The notes: generated from the letters alone by a model not told the origin. 64,000 nt of DNA from Acidisoma silvae (GCF_020618775.1 NZ_JAESVB010000001.1:186001-250000); one strand, 5' to 3'. Positions 36,811 through 47,043 are shown, numbered from the stretch's first letter. A program made the numbers and translations.

Positions 36811-37431
36811 TCAGAGGCTGATGGACGGCATCCAGGGCTTCGCCGTGTGGCGCGCCGTCTCATAGGTCGCGATCTCAGCCGTGCGCGCCAGAGTCTGGCC
36901 GATCTCATCCAGACCGTTCAGCAGCATGTGGCGGCGGAAGTGATCGACGGAGAAGGGAATCTCCGCGCCGGACGGACGGACAACGACCTGCCGCTCCAGA
37001 TCGACCGTGATGCGGGCATTGGCGCCAAGCTTGGCGTCCTCCATCAGCTGATCGCAGACCGAGCGCGGCAGGACCACGGGCAGGATGCCGTTCTTGAAGC
37101 AATTGCCGTGGAAGATATCGGCGAAGCTCGGCGCGATGACCGAGCGGATGCCGAAATCGAGCAAGGCCCAGGGCGCATGTTCGCGCGACGATCCGCAGCC
37201 GAAATTCTCATGTGCGATCATGATCTCGGCGGCGCGGTAGGGTTCGCGGTTCAGCACGAAATCCGGCCGCTCCTGGTCCTGGTCGTCATAGCGGTGGCCG
37301 GCAAGCAGGTGCTTGCCCAGGCCCGAGCGCTTGATGGTCTTGAGGAAGCGCGCGGGAATGATCTGGTCGGTATCGACATTGGCCATCGGCAGGGGTGCCG
37401 CGATGGCGGTCAGAACGGTAAAGGGCTGCAT
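36811..37431 (-). CDS. leuD: 3-isopropylmalate dehydratase small subunit
   Basis: A 206-residue swivel subunit of isopropylmalate isomerase. [15 protein letters not shown] and [20 protein letters not shown] are family signatures. The ATG at 37431 comes one base after the leuC stop codon; an in-frame TTG three codons earlier overlaps leuC. It pairs with LeuC to form the heterodimer. Confidence 0.97.
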   Translation of the reverse strand: MQPFTVLTAIAAPLPMANVDTDQIIPARFLKTIKRSGLGKHLLAGHRYDDQDQERPDFVLNREPYRAAEIMIAHENFGCGSSREHAPWALLDFGIRSVIAPSFADIFHGNCFKNGILPVVLPRSVCDQLMEDAKLGANARITVDLERQVVVRPSGAEIPFSVDHFRRHMLLNGLDEIGQTLARTAEIATYETARHTAKPWMPSISL

Positions 37432-37432
37432 C

Positions 37433-38845
37433 TTAGACAAGCTCCCGGATATCGGTCAGGCGGCCGGTGACGGCAGCGGCAGCGGCCATTGCCGGGGAGA
37501 GCAGGTGCGTGCGCCCGCCCTTGCCCTGTCGGCCCTCGAAATTGCGGTTGGACGTGCTGGCGCAGCGTTCGCCGGGTTGCAGCTTGTCCGGGTTCATGGC
37601 CAGGCACATGGAGCAGCCGGGTTCACGCCATTCGAAACCGGCCTCCAGGAAGACTTCGGCCAGACCCTCCGCTTCCGCCTGTGTTTTGACCAGACCGGAG
37701 CCTGGCACGACGAGGGCACGGACATTGGGGGCCACATGACGGCCACGGGCAACGGCGGCGGCCGCGCGCATATCCTCGATGCGGGCATTGGTGCAGCTGC
37801 CGATGAAAACCACGTCGACGGGGATGTCGGTCAGCTTGGTGCCGGCCGTCAGGCCCATATAGTCCAGCGCCCGCTGCATCTGCACGCGCTCGGCCTCGTC
37901 CTGCACTTCGTCCGGGTTGGGGACGATGCCGGTGATGGGCAGCACGGCCTCGGGATTGGTGCCCCATGTCACCATGGGCTGAATCTCGGCGCCGTCGATC
38001 CGCACAACCGTGTCGTAATGCGCGCCGGGGTCGGAGGGCAGGGTCTTCCAATAGGCCACCGCGCGGTCGAAATCCTCGCCCTGGGGGGCGAAGGGACGGC
38101 CCTTGATATAGGCGAAGGTGGTCTCGTCCGGCGCGATGAGGCCGGCGCGGGCGCCGCCCTCGATCGACATATTGCAGACGGTCAGGCGGCCCGCCATGTC
38201 GAGATTGCGGATAACCTCGCCTGCGAATTCGATGACATGACCGGTGCCGCCGGCGGTGCCGATTTTACCGATAATGGCGAGCACCACATCCTTCGCCGTG
38301 CAGCCGGCGGGCAGGGTGCCGTTCACTTCCACCAGCATGTTCTTGGCCGGCTTTTGCAGCAGCGTCTGGGTGGCCAGCACATGCTCGACTTCGGAGGTGC
38401 CGATGCCGACGGCCCAGGCACCCATGGCGCCATGGGTGGAGGTATGGCTGTCGCCGCAGACGATGGTCATGCCCGGCAGGCTGATGCCCTGCTCGGGGCC
38501 GACGATATGCACGATGCCCTGGCGTTCATCCAGAATATCGAAGAAGGGCACGCCGAATTCGCGCACGTTGTCCTGCAACGTCTCGACCTGCAGGCGGCTT
38601 TCCGGCTCCTTGATGCCTTCACGGCGCCCGCTGGTCGGCACGTTATGGTCGACGGTCGCAATGGTATTGCCGGGCGCATGAACGCGGCGGCCAGCCGCGC
38701 GCAGGCCTTCGAAAGCCTGCGGGCTGGTAACCTCATGGACGAGGTGCCGGTCGATATAAAGGAGAGCGGTGCCATCCTCGAGCTGCTCGACGACATGATC
38801 AGCCCAGATCTTGTCGAATAGCGTGCGAGGGCGGATGGCAGACAT
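37433..38845 (-). CDS. leuC: 3-isopropylmalate dehydratase large subunit
   Basis: A 470-residue aconitase-family subunit carrying the [4Fe-4S] cluster. Cysteine ligands are in [14 protein letters not shown] and [24 protein letters not shown] is also conserved. The ATG at 38845 is correctly spaced from AGGAGAG. It is the first leu gene, about 140 bp downstream of rplS, with a hairpin-rich leader between. Confidence 0.97.
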   Translation of the reverse strand: MSAIRPRTLFDKIWADHVVEQLEDGTALLYIDRHLVHEVTSPQAFEGLRAAGRRVHAPGNTIATVDHNVPTSGRREGIKEPESRLQVETLQDNVREFGVPFFDILDERQGIVHIVGPEQGISLPGMTIVCGDSHTSTHGAMGAWAVGIGTSEVEHVLATQTLLQKPAKNMLVEVNGTLPAGCTAKDVVLAIIGKIGTAGGTGHVIEFAGEVIRNLDMAGRLTVCNMSIEGGARAGLIAPDETTFAYIKGRPFAPQGEDFDRAVAYWKTLPSDPGAHYDTVVRIDGAEIQPMVTWGTNPEAVLPITGIVPNPDEVQDEAERVQMQRALDYMGLTAGTKLTDIPVDVVFIGSCTNARIEDMRAAAAVARGRHVAPNVRALVVPGSGLVKTQAEAEGLAEVFLEAGFEWREPGCSMCLAMNPDKLQPGERCASTSNRNFEGRQGKGGRTHLLSPAMAAAAAVTGRLTDIRELV

Positions 38846-38863
38846 ATTCACTCTCCTAAATCT

Positions 38864-38882
38864 CGGTTCTGGGAAAGAACCG
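38864..38882 (-). promoter_or_regulatory. Hairpin in the leuC leader
   Basis: A perfect 7-bp stem CGGTTCT/AGAACCG with a 5-nt loop, ending about 10 nt before the leuC ribosome-binding site. A second possible GGGCGCG/CGCGCCC pairing lies just upstream (38894-38927). No leucine-rich leader peptide is evident, so an attenuation role is only a suggestion. Confidence 0.35.
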
Positions 38883-38954
38883 GACGCGCCAACGGGCGCG
38901 CCCGGTAATTAATGGGACAGCGCGCCCGAATCTGCCAGGACCGTGAACGTCAGG

Positions 38955-38981
38955 GCCGGCCTGCTCTGAGGGCAGGCCGGC
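38955..38981 (-). terminator. Strong hairpin immediately after rplS
   Basis: A perfect 10-bp stem GCCGGCCTGC/GCAGGCCGGC with a 7-nt loop, starting 6 bp past the rplS stop. On the minus strand it lacks a trailing U-run (CCTGACG follows), so it may act as a weak or Rho-assisted terminator, or as a 3' stabiliser separating the ribosomal operon from leuCDB. Confidence 0.55.
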
Positions 38982-38987
38982 TTTTAA

Positions 38988-39395
38988 TCAGCTGGCGCTA
39001 GCCGCCTTGTCCTCGGACTTCGCGGTGGCGGTCAGATCACGCGGGCGCTCGGCGATACGGGCGGACTTGCCGCTACGATCACGGAGGTAATACAGCTTCG
39101 CGCGGCGGACCTTGCCGCGACGGACGACGGCGATTTCGGCGATGGCCGGGGAATAGAGCGGGAACACGCGCTCAACACCTTCGCCGTAGCTGATCTTGCG
39201 CACGGTGAAGTTGCTGTTCAGGCCCTTGTTCGAACGCGCGATGCAGACGCCTTCGAAAGCCTGGGTGCGGGTACGCTCGCCTTCCACAACGCGGACGGAA
39301 ACGCGCAGCGTGTCACCAGCTTCGAATTCCGGCACGGCACGGGCGGCGGCGAGGCGAGCAACCTGCTCTGCCTCAATGGTCTGAATAAGGTTCAT
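38988..39395 (-). CDS. rplS: 50S ribosomal protein L19
   Basis: A 135-residue L19. [20 protein letters not shown], then [15 protein letters not shown], and [15 protein letters not shown] are core family segments. A lysine/alanine-rich C-terminal extension ([13 protein letters not shown]) goes beyond the E. coli length. It lies at the end of the rpsP-rimM-trmD-rplS cluster, 27 bp after trmD. Confidence 0.98.
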   Translation of the reverse strand: MNLIQTIEAEQVARLAAARAVPEFEAGDTLRVSVRVVEGERTRTQAFEGVCIARSNKGLNSNFTVRKISYGEGVERVFPLYSPAIAEIAVVRRGKVRRAKLYYLRDRSGKSARIAERPRDLTATAKSEDKAASAS

Positions 39396-39422
39396 GGGAA
39401 AAATCCTCTCGTAAAGCGGCTT

Positions 39423-40184
39423 TTAGGGTCCGGCCGAGGCCGTTGCAACAGATCCAGTCATGTCCTGGGGGGATTGGCGCCCAGATATGCGTCGGGAGAG
39501 ATGGGCCGCCCATAAATCGGGGCGGCGCAATCGGGTCGCGTCCTCCGCCTGCGTCCGGCGCCAGGCGCGGATCGCGCCATGATCGCCTGAGAGCAGAACG
39601 GGGGGCACGGGGCGGCCATCCCACTCGGCCGGCCGCGTATAATGCGGGTATTCCAGCAGACCGCCGGCGAAGCTTTCTTCCTCGGCGCTCTCGGCCCCAC
39701 CCATCACGCCGGGCAGAAGACGCAGGCAGGCGTCCAGCAACACCAGTGCAGCCGGCTCTCCACCCGACAGCACATAGTCGCCGACGCTGATTTCCTCGGC
39801 ACCGGACGCTTCGATGATCCGCTGGTCCAGACCTTCATACCGCCCACAGAGCAGCATCAGACCGGGACCGGCGGCAAAGCGCTCGGCATCCGCCTGGGTA
39901 AACAGGCGGCCGCGCGGCGTCAGATAAACCAACGGGCGCGGATCACCGGCTGGCCGGTGGGACGCGATGGCGTCGGCGATCACATCCGGGCGCATCACCA
40001 TGCCGGCGCCACCGCCGAAGGGCGTGTCGTCGACATTGCGATGACGGCCGAGGCCATGGGCACGGATGTCATGCGCGTCCAGGTTCCAGAGACCCTCGTC
40101 CCGCGCGCGCCCGGCCAAGGACAGGCCGAGCGGACCGGGAAACATCTCCGGAAACAGGGTCAGGACGGTCGCATGCCACGTCAT
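39423..40184 (-). CDS. trmD: tRNA (guanine-N1)-methyltransferase
   Basis: TrmD methylates G37 of tRNAs using SAM bound in a trefoil knot. The 253-residue product contains [27 protein letters not shown] and [20 protein letters not shown], which form the knotted SAM site and catalytic loop. Its ATG overlaps the rimM stop by 4 bp. Confidence 0.98.
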   Translation of the reverse strand: MTWHATVLTLFPEMFPGPLGLSLAGRARDEGLWNLDAHDIRAHGLGRHRNVDDTPFGGGAGMVMRPDVIADAIASHRPAGDPRPLVYLTPRGRLFTQADAERFAAGPGLMLLCGRYEGLDQRIIEASGAEEISVGDYVLSGGEPAALVLLDACLRLLPGVMGGAESAEEESFAGGLLEYPHYTRPAEWDGRPVPPVLLSGDHGAIRAWRRTQAEDATRLRRPDLWAAHLSRRISGRQSPQDMTGSVATASAGP

Positions 40185-40744
40185 GCGTCCACCTCGGCGT
40201 TTCCGCCCTGGGCTGCGCCGTTCTGTTCTTCCCCATCGGTCGCTTCCGGCGGATCGACCACGATGCGGCCTCCCCGGACATCGACCACCGGCACAGCGCG
40301 TGCCGTGAAGGGAATGATCAGCGGGGCGCCCCGCGTCAGCGTGATTTCCAGGCTGGTGCCCGCGCCATAGTCATGGACGAGGGCGACGGTGCCGATCACG
40401 CGGCCGGACTGATCCTCTGCCTTCAGACCGATCAGATCGGTCAGGTAATACTCGTCCTCATCCGCCGGCGGCAAAGCGTCGCGCGACACATAAAGGCGGG
40501 TATTGGTGAGCGCAGCCGCGGCTTCCCGGTCGGAGACCGGAACGTCGCGGCCGTTCACGCGCTGGAACAGGCGAGCAACGCCTTCCCGCTCCCAGGCGAG
40601 CTTAAACTCACGGCCGCGATCATCCGACAGCACCCCGTAATCGGCGAGGTCGTCGGGATCGGCCGTATAGCTCTGGACATGCACAAGCCCCCGCACGCCG
40701 TGCGGCCGGCCGATGACGCCCATCAAGATGCGCTCGTCAGACAA
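40181..40744 (-). CDS. rimM: Ribosome maturation factor RimM
   Basis: RimM assists 16S rRNA processing and 30S assembly. The 187-residue protein has the N-terminal [19 protein letters not shown] barrel and the C-terminal PRC-barrel ([18 protein letters not shown]). An acidic, glutamine-rich tail ([14 protein letters not shown]) is extra compared with E. coli. It lies 29 bp after rpsP and is coupled to trmD through a 4-bp overlap. Confidence 0.97.
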   Translation of the reverse strand: MSDERILMGVIGRPHGVRGLVHVQSYTADPDDLADYGVLSDDRGREFKLAWEREGVARLFQRVNGRDVPVSDREAAAALTNTRLYVSRDALPPADEDEYYLTDLIGLKAEDQSGRVIGTVALVHDYGAGTSLEITLTRGAPLIIPFTARAVPVVDVRGGRIVVDPPEATDGEEQNGAAQGGNAEVDA

Positions 40745-40773
40745 GAACGATCTGCCTCGGTCCGGTTAGGGTC

Positions 40774-41130
40774 TTAAGCCCCGGAGACGGCGGCAGCGGC
40801 GGCGGCGGCAGCCTTGGCGCGCTCCTGGGCCTTCTTCTTCGGCGCGGACTGCTGCGGCTGCTCGGTATAGGCCGGCATCGGCGCCAGGCCGGCCTTGCCC
40901 AGGAAGCGGGCAACGCGGTCGGTGGCGGTCGCGCCGTTGCTCAGCCAATGCGTGATGCGGTCATCCTTCAGGCGCACGCGCTCAGCATGGTCGGCCGGCA
41001 GCATCGGGTTGTAGCTGCCCACCTTCTCGATGAAACGGCCGTCGCGGGGGCTGCGGCTGTCGGCGATCACGATGTGATAGAAGGGGCGCTTGTGGGCGCC
41101 GGCGCGGGCCAGCCTGATCTTCACGGACAT
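40774..41130 (-). CDS. rpsP: 30S ribosomal protein S16
   Basis: A 118-residue S16. The start [20 protein letters not shown] and [14 protein letters not shown] are diagnostic. The C-terminus is extended by a lysine/alanine-rich tail ([18 protein letters not shown]), common in alphaproteobacteria. The ATG at 41130 is the conserved start; the open frame upstream to 41190 is not. Confidence 0.98.
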   Translation of the reverse strand: MSVKIRLARAGAHKRPFYHIVIADSRSPRDGRFIEKVGSYNPMLPADHAERVRLKDDRITHWLSNGATATDRVARFLGKAGLAPMPAYTEQPQQSAPKKKAQERAKAAAAAAAAVSGA

Positions 41131-41205
41131 AGTAAGTCGGTCTCCACTGGTGGTTGGTACTGCCTGCCCGGCATCTGGCCGGTGGGGCAAAGGTTGAAAC
41201 TGTTT

Positions 41206-42603
41206 TTAGAAGGGCCGCCGGCCGCCGGGCTTGCCCATGCCGCCACCGCCCATACCGCCCATCAGGGCGCCAAGGCCGCCGCGCATCATGCCCTTCTGGC
41301 CGAGCTTGTTCATGCGCTTCATCATCGTCGACATCTGCTCGAACTGCTTCAGAAGCTGGTTCACTTCCTGAACCGTCATGCCGCAGCCGGCCGCGATTCG
41401 CTTCTTGCGGCTGGCCTTGATGATGTCGGGATCGCGGCGCTCGGCGACGGTCATCGAGCTTATGATCGCGGCCTGCCGCTTCAGGATTTTGGTATCGAGA
41501 TTGGCGCCGTTGAGCTGTTCCTTGATCTTGCCCATGCCCGGCAGCATGCCGAGGATGCCCGAGATCGAGCCCATCTTGCCGATCTGCTTTAACTGGCTGG
41601 CATAGTCTTCCAGGTCGAACTTGCCCTTCGCCATCTTGACGGCAAGCTTTTCGGCCTCTTCGCGGTCGATCGTTTCGGCCGCTTTTTCGACCAGGCTGAC
41701 GATATCGCCCATGCCCAGGATGCGGCTGGCGATACGTTCCGGATGGAAGGGCTCCATCGCGTCGAGCTTTTCGCCGGAACCCGTCAGCTTGATCGGCGCG
41801 CCGGTAATGGCGCGCATGGACAGCGCGGCACCGCCGCGGGCATCGCCGTCCATGCGGGTCATGACGATGCCGGTGACGCCCAAAGCCTCGTTAAAGGCGC
41901 GGGCGGTATTCACCGCGTCCTGGCCGGTCATGGCATCGACCACCAGCAGCGTCTCGGCCGGGTTGGTGGCCGCGCGGATCGCTTTGACCTCATCCATCAG
42001 CTCTTCGTCGATCGACAGGCGACCGGCGGTATCGAGGATAACGATGTCGAAGCCTTCGCGGCGGCCGGCATCCATGGCGCGCGTGGCGATCTGCACCGGC
42101 GTCTGGCCCTGGACGATGGGCAGCGAGGACACTTCGGCACGTTCGGCCAGCTGCGCCAGCTGTAGCTGGGCGGCCGGGCGCTGCGTATCGAGGCTGGCCA
42201 GCAGCACGCGCTTGCGCTCCTTGGTGCGGAGCATCAGCGCGATCTTGCCGGCGGTCGTGGTTTTGCCGGAGCCCTGCAGGCCGACCATGAGGACGGGTAC
42301 CGGGGCCGGGACATTGATATTGAGCGGAACGGCGCCTTCGCCGCCCAGCTGTTCGATCAGGACGTCATTGACGATCTTGATGACCTGCTGGCCGGGGGAG
42401 ACGGCGCGCAGCACTTCCACGCCTACCGCGCGGTCCCGCACCTTGGTGACGAAGTCCTTCACCACCGGCAGGGCGACGTCGGCCTCCAGCAGTGCCAGGC
42501 GCACTTCGCGCATGGCCTCCAGAACGTCCGTCTCGCTCAGCGCACCCCGGCCACGCAGCCGGTCGAAGACTGAGGAGAGTCGATTGGAGAGGCTTTCGAA
42601 CAT
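41206..42603 (-). CDS. ffh: Signal recognition particle protein Ffh
   Basis: Ffh binds SRP RNA and signal sequences and hydrolyses GTP with FtsY. The 465-residue protein has the N domain (MFESLSNRLSSVFDRLRGRG), the G domain with GLQGSGKTTTAGK, DTAGRL and TRMDGDARGG, and a methionine-rich M domain ending in a GGLGALMGGMGGGGMG tail. The ATG at 42603 gives the conserved start; the longer frame upstream is not conserved. First gene of the minus-strand ffh-rpsP-rimM-trmD-rplS cluster. Confidence 0.98.
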   Translation of the reverse strand: MFESLSNRLSSVFDRLRGRGALSETDVLEAMREVRLALLEADVALPVVKDFVTKVRDRAVGVEVLRAVSPGQQVIKIVNDVLIEQLGGEGAVPLNINVPAPVPVLMVGLQGSGKTTTAGKIALMLRTKERKRVLLASLDTQRPAAQLQLAQLAERAEVSSLPIVQGQTPVQIATRAMDAGRREGFDIVILDTAGRLSIDEELMDEVKAIRAATNPAETLLVVDAMTGQDAVNTARAFNEALGVTGIVMTRMDGDARGGAALSMRAITGAPIKLTGSGEKLDAMEPFHPERIASRILGMGDIVSLVEKAAETIDREEAEKLAVKMAKGKFDLEDYASQLKQIGKMGSISGILGMLPGMGKIKEQLNGANLDTKILKRQAAIISSMTVAERRDPDIIKASRKKRIAAGCGMTVQEVNQLLKQFEQMSTMMKRMNKLGQKGMMRGGLGALMGGMGGGGMGKPGGRRPF

Positions 42604-42825
42604 CCGACTTCCCAAAACAAAGCGCGCCGCTGCGCGAACACTCGCGGAGCGACGTCTTAGATCGCGGGGCTTCTGCGCTTCCCCGCCGCGTGAGTCAAGA
42701 ACTCTGGCCGAGACGCCGTCATGCACCCGTGTTTCGGCGGGATTTCGGGGATTTTTTATTTCGAAATTAAATCGGAATCTCTGGCGAGACCATGCCTGCG
42801 GCCTGTATCCATGACCTGCCGCTCG

Positions 42826-42853
42826 GACAGCACCGAGAATGAGCGGTGCTGTC
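42826..42853 (+). promoter_or_regulatory. Leader hairpin upstream of the 26-residue peptide gene
   Basis: A perfect 10-bp stem GACAGCACCG/CGGTGCTGTC around an 8-nt loop AGAATGAG. It ends about 17 nt before the AAGGAGG Shine-Dalgarno of the tiny gene at 42886, a position suited to a 5' UTR element controlling translation or RNA stability. Confidence 0.6.
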
Positions 42854-42885
42854 TAATCCAGGGCGGCCGAAGGAGGTGCAGGCAA

Positions 42886-42966
42886 ATGCCTGAGATTGTG
42901 TACCGGGTTGCGATGCTGGTGATGACCTTGATTCTAGTCATCCTGGCCATCGCTCAACTCCACTAG
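42886..42966 (+). CDS. 26-residue single-pass membrane peptide
   Basis: Begins MPEIVYRVAMLVMTLILVIL and ends AIAQLH: an acidic and basic pair at the N-terminus, about 18 hydrophobic residues, then a short polar end. A near-consensus Shine-Dalgarno AAGGAGG lies at 42870-42876, 9 nt before the ATG, stronger than for most genes in the window. A leader hairpin precedes it and an intrinsic terminator follows 10 bp after the stop, so it looks like a self-contained transcription unit. Family and function are unknown. Small hydrophobic peptides of this type include regulators of membrane complexes and type I toxins, but nothing decides between them. Confidence 0.65.
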   Translation: MPEIVYRVAMLVMTLILVILAIAQLH

Positions 42967-42976
42967 CCTTGACTAG

Positions 42977-43010
42977 GACCCCCGCCTGCTACCAACAGGC
43001 GGGGGTCTTT
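42977..43010 (+). terminator. Intrinsic terminator after the 26-residue peptide gene
   Basis: A perfect 12-bp stem (GACCCCCGCCTG / CAGGCGGGGGTC, 7-nt loop) followed by TTT. The short U-run is compensated by a very stable stem. Confidence 0.85.
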
Positions 43011-43124
43011 CGTCAGAAGGTGTGCTGTATGCCCGTGTGTACCGTCACGATATATACGCCATTCCGGCCCCGAATTCCAGAAGTTCCGCAATCGTGACGT
43101 ATGGCCGGCGCGCTATCGCTTATC

Positions 43125-44072
43125 CTAGGCGCTTGCCTGGTCCAGCGCGGCGATCTGGCTGGGGGTAAGCGACAAGGCGCAGGCTTTCACTAGGTCGCCC
43201 ATCTGTTCGGGCTTGGAGGCGCTGGCAATCGGCGCGGTGATCGAGGGCCGGGCGATCAGCCAGGCCAAGGCCACCTGCGTCGGCGTGGCACCCGTCTCAC
43301 CGGCGACGGCGTCAAGCGCCGTCAGAACTTTCGGGCCAATGCCGTCCAGGTATTTGGCGACACCGCCACCACGGGCGGCGCTTTTGCCCAGATCGTCCTT
43401 GCTGCGGTATTTGCCGGTCAGGAAGCCGGCGGCGAGGGAGTAGTAAGGAATCACGCCGAGATTTTCGGCAAGGCAGAGGGGCTCCAGCTCAGCCTCGAAT
43501 AGCGGCCGCTCGACCAGATTATAATGTGGCTGCAGCGACACGTAGCGCGGCAAGCCATTGGCGTCGCTGACCTTCAGGGCTTCCGCCAAACGTGGGGCGC
43601 TGTAGTTGGAGGCGCCGATCGCGCGGACCTTGCCTTCCTTGATCAATGCCGCGAAAGCGCCGAGCGTCTCTTCCAGCGGCGTTTCTTCGTCATCCTTATG
43701 GGCCTGGTACAGGTCGATGACATCCGTCTGAAGGCGCTTGAGCGAGCGTTCCACCGATGTCTTGATCCAGGCGGCCGAGAGGCCGCGGCCGTCCGGCATG
43801 TCCATGCCGACCTTGGTCATGATGGTATAGGTGTCGCGGCCGCCACGGCTGGCCAGCCATTTGCCAATGATCGTTTCCGATTCGCCGCCTTGATGCCCAT
43901 CTGCCCAAACCGAGTACATATCGGCCGTATCGATGGCAGTCAGCCCGGCCTCCGCCAGCTGATCCAGCAGCCGGAACGATACGGCTTCGTCGGCCGACCA
44001 GCCAAAAACATTGCCGCCGAAGACGAGCGGGGGAATACTGATAGCGGATTGACCAAGCTGTCTTTTTTGCAT
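43125..44072 (-). CDS. Aldo/keto reductase
   Basis: A 315-residue NADPH-dependent (alpha/beta)8 barrel reductase. Catalytic residues are visible as Asp and Tyr in AIDTADMYSVW, Lys in IMTKVGMD and His in DLYQAHKDD. The segment IGASNYSAPRLAEAL is also typical. The start at 44072 gives the conserved MQKRQLGQSAISIPPL; the longer frame to 44123 is not conserved. It belongs to the YajO/Tas-like branch; substrate unknown. Probably monocistronic, divergent from the amidase operon. Confidence 0.9.
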   Translation of the reverse strand: MQKRQLGQSAISIPPLVFGGNVFGWSADEAVSFRLLDQLAEAGLTAIDTADMYSVWADGHQGGESETIIGKWLASRGGRDTYTIMTKVGMDMPDGRGLSAAWIKTSVERSLKRLQTDVIDLYQAHKDDEETPLEETLGAFAALIKEGKVRAIGASNYSAPRLAEALKVSDANGLPRYVSLQPHYNLVERPLFEAELEPLCLAENLGVIPYYSLAAGFLTGKYRSKDDLGKSAARGGGVAKYLDGIGPKVLTALDAVAGETGATPTQVALAWLIARPSITAPIASASKPEQMGDLVKACALSLTPSQIAALDQASA

Positions 44073-44271
44073 GGAAACGTTCGCCTTTATCTGGTTGCCG
44101 TCTACCGGGACATAAGAGCGCACTCGGCCGATGCAGGGGGGAAAGATCCTGGATGGCCGCGTTGCTCAAATTGTGACAGCTGGTGGAACAGGTCTTGCTT
44201 CCGGATGGCGACGACGTGCATAGACCCCGGCCAGACGCCACAGGGGCGCCTTTTTGCGTAACAGAGGTCCC

Positions 44272-45162
44272 ATGGATTTCACCGAAGGCTATGTCGAAGG
44301 CCCGTATGGGCGCACTTGGTATCGTGTCACCGGGGATCTCGGCTCGGCCAAGACCCCGCTGGTCATCCTGCATGGCGGTCCGGGCTGCACGCATGATTAT
44401 GTGGACAGCTTCAAGGATTTGGCGGCCACCGGTCGCGCGGTCATCCATTACGACCAGCTGGGCAATGGCCGCTCGACCCATCTGCCGGAACGCAAAGGGG
44501 ACGGTGATTTCTGGACCGTCGATCTTTTCAACGACGAGCTGAACCGGCTGACCGCTCATCTTGGCATTGCCGGCAGCTATGACGTGCTGGGCCAGTCCTG
44601 GGGCGGCATGCTGGGCGCCGAGCACGCGGTCCGCCAGCCCAAAGGCCTGCGTCGCCTTGTCATCGCCAATTCCCCGGCATCTTTGAAGACCTGGGTGGAG
44701 GAAGCGAACCGCCTGCGCCGCGACATGCCGCAGGATATTCAGGATGCGCTGACACGCAACGAAGAAGCCGGCACCATCGACAGCGCCGAGTATCAGGCAG
44801 CGTCCGACGCTTTCTACGCGCTTCACGTCTGCCGCGTCGTGCCGATGCCGCCCGAGGTCCGCCGCACCTTCGACGCCATCGCGACAGACCCGACCGTCTA
44901 TCACACGATGAACGGCCCGACCGAGTTCCATGTCATCGGCAGCATGAAGAACTGGACCATCGAAAGCCGCCTGCACACCATTACTGTGCCGACGTTTCTG
45001 ATTTCCGGCCGGTATGATGAGGCAACGCCACTCTGCGTGCAGCCCTATGCCGACCATATCCCCGATGTCCGCTGGACGATCTTCGAGAATTCCAGCCACA
45101 TGCCGCATGTCGAGGAAAAAGAGGCGTGCCTCGCGGCCGTCGCCGCTTTCCTCGACGCGTAG
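44272..45162 (+). CDS. Proline iminopeptidase-family (S33) hydrolase / L-amino acid amidase
   Basis: A 296-residue alpha/beta hydrolase. [10 protein letters not shown] (oxyanion), GQSWGGML (nucleophile Ser), SGRYDEATP (Asp) and [10 protein letters not shown] (His) form the complete triad in the order typical of peptidase family S33 iminopeptidases and bacterial L-amino acid amidases. No signal peptide is seen, so it is cytoplasmic. The ATG at 44272 follows AGAGG. It lies 43 bp before a peptide-type ABC importer operon, suggesting that it cleaves the imported peptide or amide. Confidence 0.85.
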   Translation: MDFTEGYVEGPYGRTWYRVTGDLGSAKTPLVILHGGPGCTHDYVDSFKDLAATGRAVIHYDQLGNGRSTHLPERKGDGDFWTVDLFNDELNRLTAHLGIAGSYDVLGQSWGGMLGAEHAVRQPKGLRRLVIANSPASLKTWVEEANRLRRDMPQDIQDALTRNEEAGTIDSAEYQAASDAFYALHVCRVVPMPPEVRRTFDAIATDPTVYHTMNGPTEFHVIGSMKNWTIESRLHTITVPTFLISGRYDEATPLCVQPYADHIPDVRWTIFENSSHMPHVEEKEACLAAVAAFLDA

Positions 45163-45205
45163 ACTTCCTTCGTCAAACCCTCGACCGAGAGAACCGGAGA
45201 GACCC

Positions 45206-46876
45206 ATGACTTTACGACGATGGCTCCATAGCTCCGCCCTGGCCCTGATTGCGGCCAGCGGCCTTGCCGCCGCCACGGCGGTGACGGCCCAGGCGGCTGA
45301 TCACATGGGCGGCACGCTCAACCTGACGGGCGCGTCGGCTGCCGGCACGATCGACCCGCAGATCAACTATACGAGCCAGTTCTGGTCCGTTCTGTTCATC
45401 ACCAATGATGGTCTCGTCGCCTTCAAGCACGTCTCCGGCGAAAGCTCGAACGATGTGGTTCCGGATCTGGCGACCGCCATTCCGGCGCCGCAGGACGGTG
45501 GCAAGACCTATGTCTTCACCATCCGCAAGGGCGTGAAGTTCTCGAACGGCAAGGATGTGACGCCGGACGATGTGGTCGCGACCTTCCAGCGCATCTTCAA
45601 GGTCAGCAACCCGAATGCCGGTTCCTGGTATAATGTCATCGTTGGTGCCGATGCCTGCTTGAAGACCCCGGCCACCTGCACGCTGGCAGGCGGTGTCGTG
45701 GCGGATGACGCGGCCAATACCGTCACCTTCCATCTGACCCAGCCGGATTCCGAATTCTTCTACAAGCTGGCGACCCCCTTCGGCGACATCGTGCCGGCCG
45801 ATACCGCCGCCAAGGATCTGGGCACCAGCCCGGCCCCGGCGACCGGCCCTTACATGATCACCAGCTACGATCCGCAGAAGAACATGATTCTGAAGCGGAA
45901 TCCTTACTATAAGGAATGGAGCAAGGACGCTCAGCCGGCCGGCTATGTCGATACCATCAACTACACCTTCGGCCCCAAGCCGGAAGACGAAGTGACGGCG
46001 ATCGAGAACGGCCAGCAGGATTGGATGTTCGACAGCCCGCCGTCCGACCGCCTGCCGGAAATGGCTTCGAAGTTCCCGAACTCCATCCATATCAATCCGC
46101 TCTTCGCGATCTACTACGCGCCGATGAACGTCAATATCGCGCCCTTCAACAACAAGGACGCGCGTCTGGCGGTGAACTACGCGCTGAACCGCAAGTCGGC
46201 CGTGAATATCTATGGCGGCCCGCGTCTGGCCGTGCCGAACTGCCAGGTTCTGCCGCCGGGCTTCCCCGGGTACAAGGCCTATTGCCCGTACACCAAGAAC
46301 CCGGGCAGCAAGTGGTCCGCTCCTGACATGGTCAAGGCCAAGGCCCTGATGAAGGCCTCCGGCCAGATCGGCCAGCCGGTGACGGTGATCGCCGATGACC
46401 AGAACGTCGACCCGGCGCTCGGCACCTATCTCGTCAGCGTGCTGAACGAACTCGGCTTCAAGGCGACGCTGAAGGTGATCTCGGCCAACATCCAGTTCAC
46501 CTATATCCAGAACACCAAGAACAACGTCCAGATCAGCATCAGCCAGTGGTACCAAGATTATCCGGCCGCCTCTGACTTCATCAACGTGCTGCTGTCCTGC
46601 GGCTCCTTCCATCCGGGTTCGGATGCCTCGATCAATATTTCGGGCTTCTGCGACAAGGGGATCGATGCCGAGATCAACAAGAACCTGATCACGGCGGTGA
46701 CGGACCAGAAGGCCGCTAACGCCGAATGGGGCAAGATCGACGCGGAACTGGTGGACCAGGCACCCTGGGCCACGATGTTCACGCCGAAGCAGCTCGACTT
46801 CGTGTCTGCTCGCCTGAAGAACTTTACCTTCAGCGATCAGTTCCACATGATCTACTCCCAGGTCTGGGTTCAGTAA
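45206..46876 (+). CDS. Peptide/nickel-type ABC transporter substrate-binding protein (SBP family 5)
   Basis: A 556-residue periplasmic receptor. The signal peptide MTLRRWLHSSALALIAASGL leads to a cleavage site near AQAADHMGG. LNLTGASAAGTIDPQ, PDLATAIP and YVFTIRKGVKFSNGKDVTPDD are hallmark SBP_bac_5 segments, and NYALNRKSAV occurs in the second lobe. The ATG at 45206 follows GGAGAGACCC. It heads the importer genes for the permeases and ATPases downstream. Ligand unknown: oligopeptide, amide or glutathione-like compound. Confidence 0.92.
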   Translation: MTLRRWLHSSALALIAASGLAAATAVTAQAADHMGGTLNLTGASAAGTIDPQINYTSQFWSVLFITNDGLVAFKHVSGESSNDVVPDLATAIPAPQDGGKTYVFTIRKGVKFSNGKDVTPDDVVATFQRIFKVSNPNAGSWYNVIVGADACLKTPATCTLAGGVVADDAANTVTFHLTQPDSEFFYKLATPFGDIVPADTAAKDLGTSPAPATGPYMITSYDPQKNMILKRNPYYKEWSKDAQPAGYVDTINYTFGPKPEDEVTAIENGQQDWMFDSPPSDRLPEMASKFPNSIHINPLFAIYYAPMNVNIAPFNNKDARLAVNYALNRKSAVNIYGGPRLAVPNCQVLPPGFPGYKAYCPYTKNPGSKWSAPDMVKAKALMKASGQIGQPVTVIADDQNVDPALGTYLVSVLNELGFKATLKVISANIQFTYIQNTKNNVQISISQWYQDYPAASDFINVLLSCGSFHPGSDASINISGFCDKGIDAEINKNLITAVTDQKAANAEWGKIDAELVDQAPWATMFTPKQLDFVSARLKNFTFSDQFHMIYSQVWVQ

Positions 46877-47043
46877 TCGACCCGCGACCTGTTCCGACTA
46901 TGGCATCCCTTTGTTCGGATGTTCAGGCAGAAGGTGGGGCGGCGTCATGCCGCTCCGCTTTCTTCGGCCCGCTGCGGCCCGCCTTATGAGGCTCTACCCT
47001 ATGCATGATCTGACTGACTTCCCGCTGCGGGAGGCGATGCGCA

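Noticed and set aside
45212-46846. 544-codon minus-strand frame
   Set aside because: It mirrors the peptide-binding protein gene, whose signal peptide and family motifs are unambiguous.
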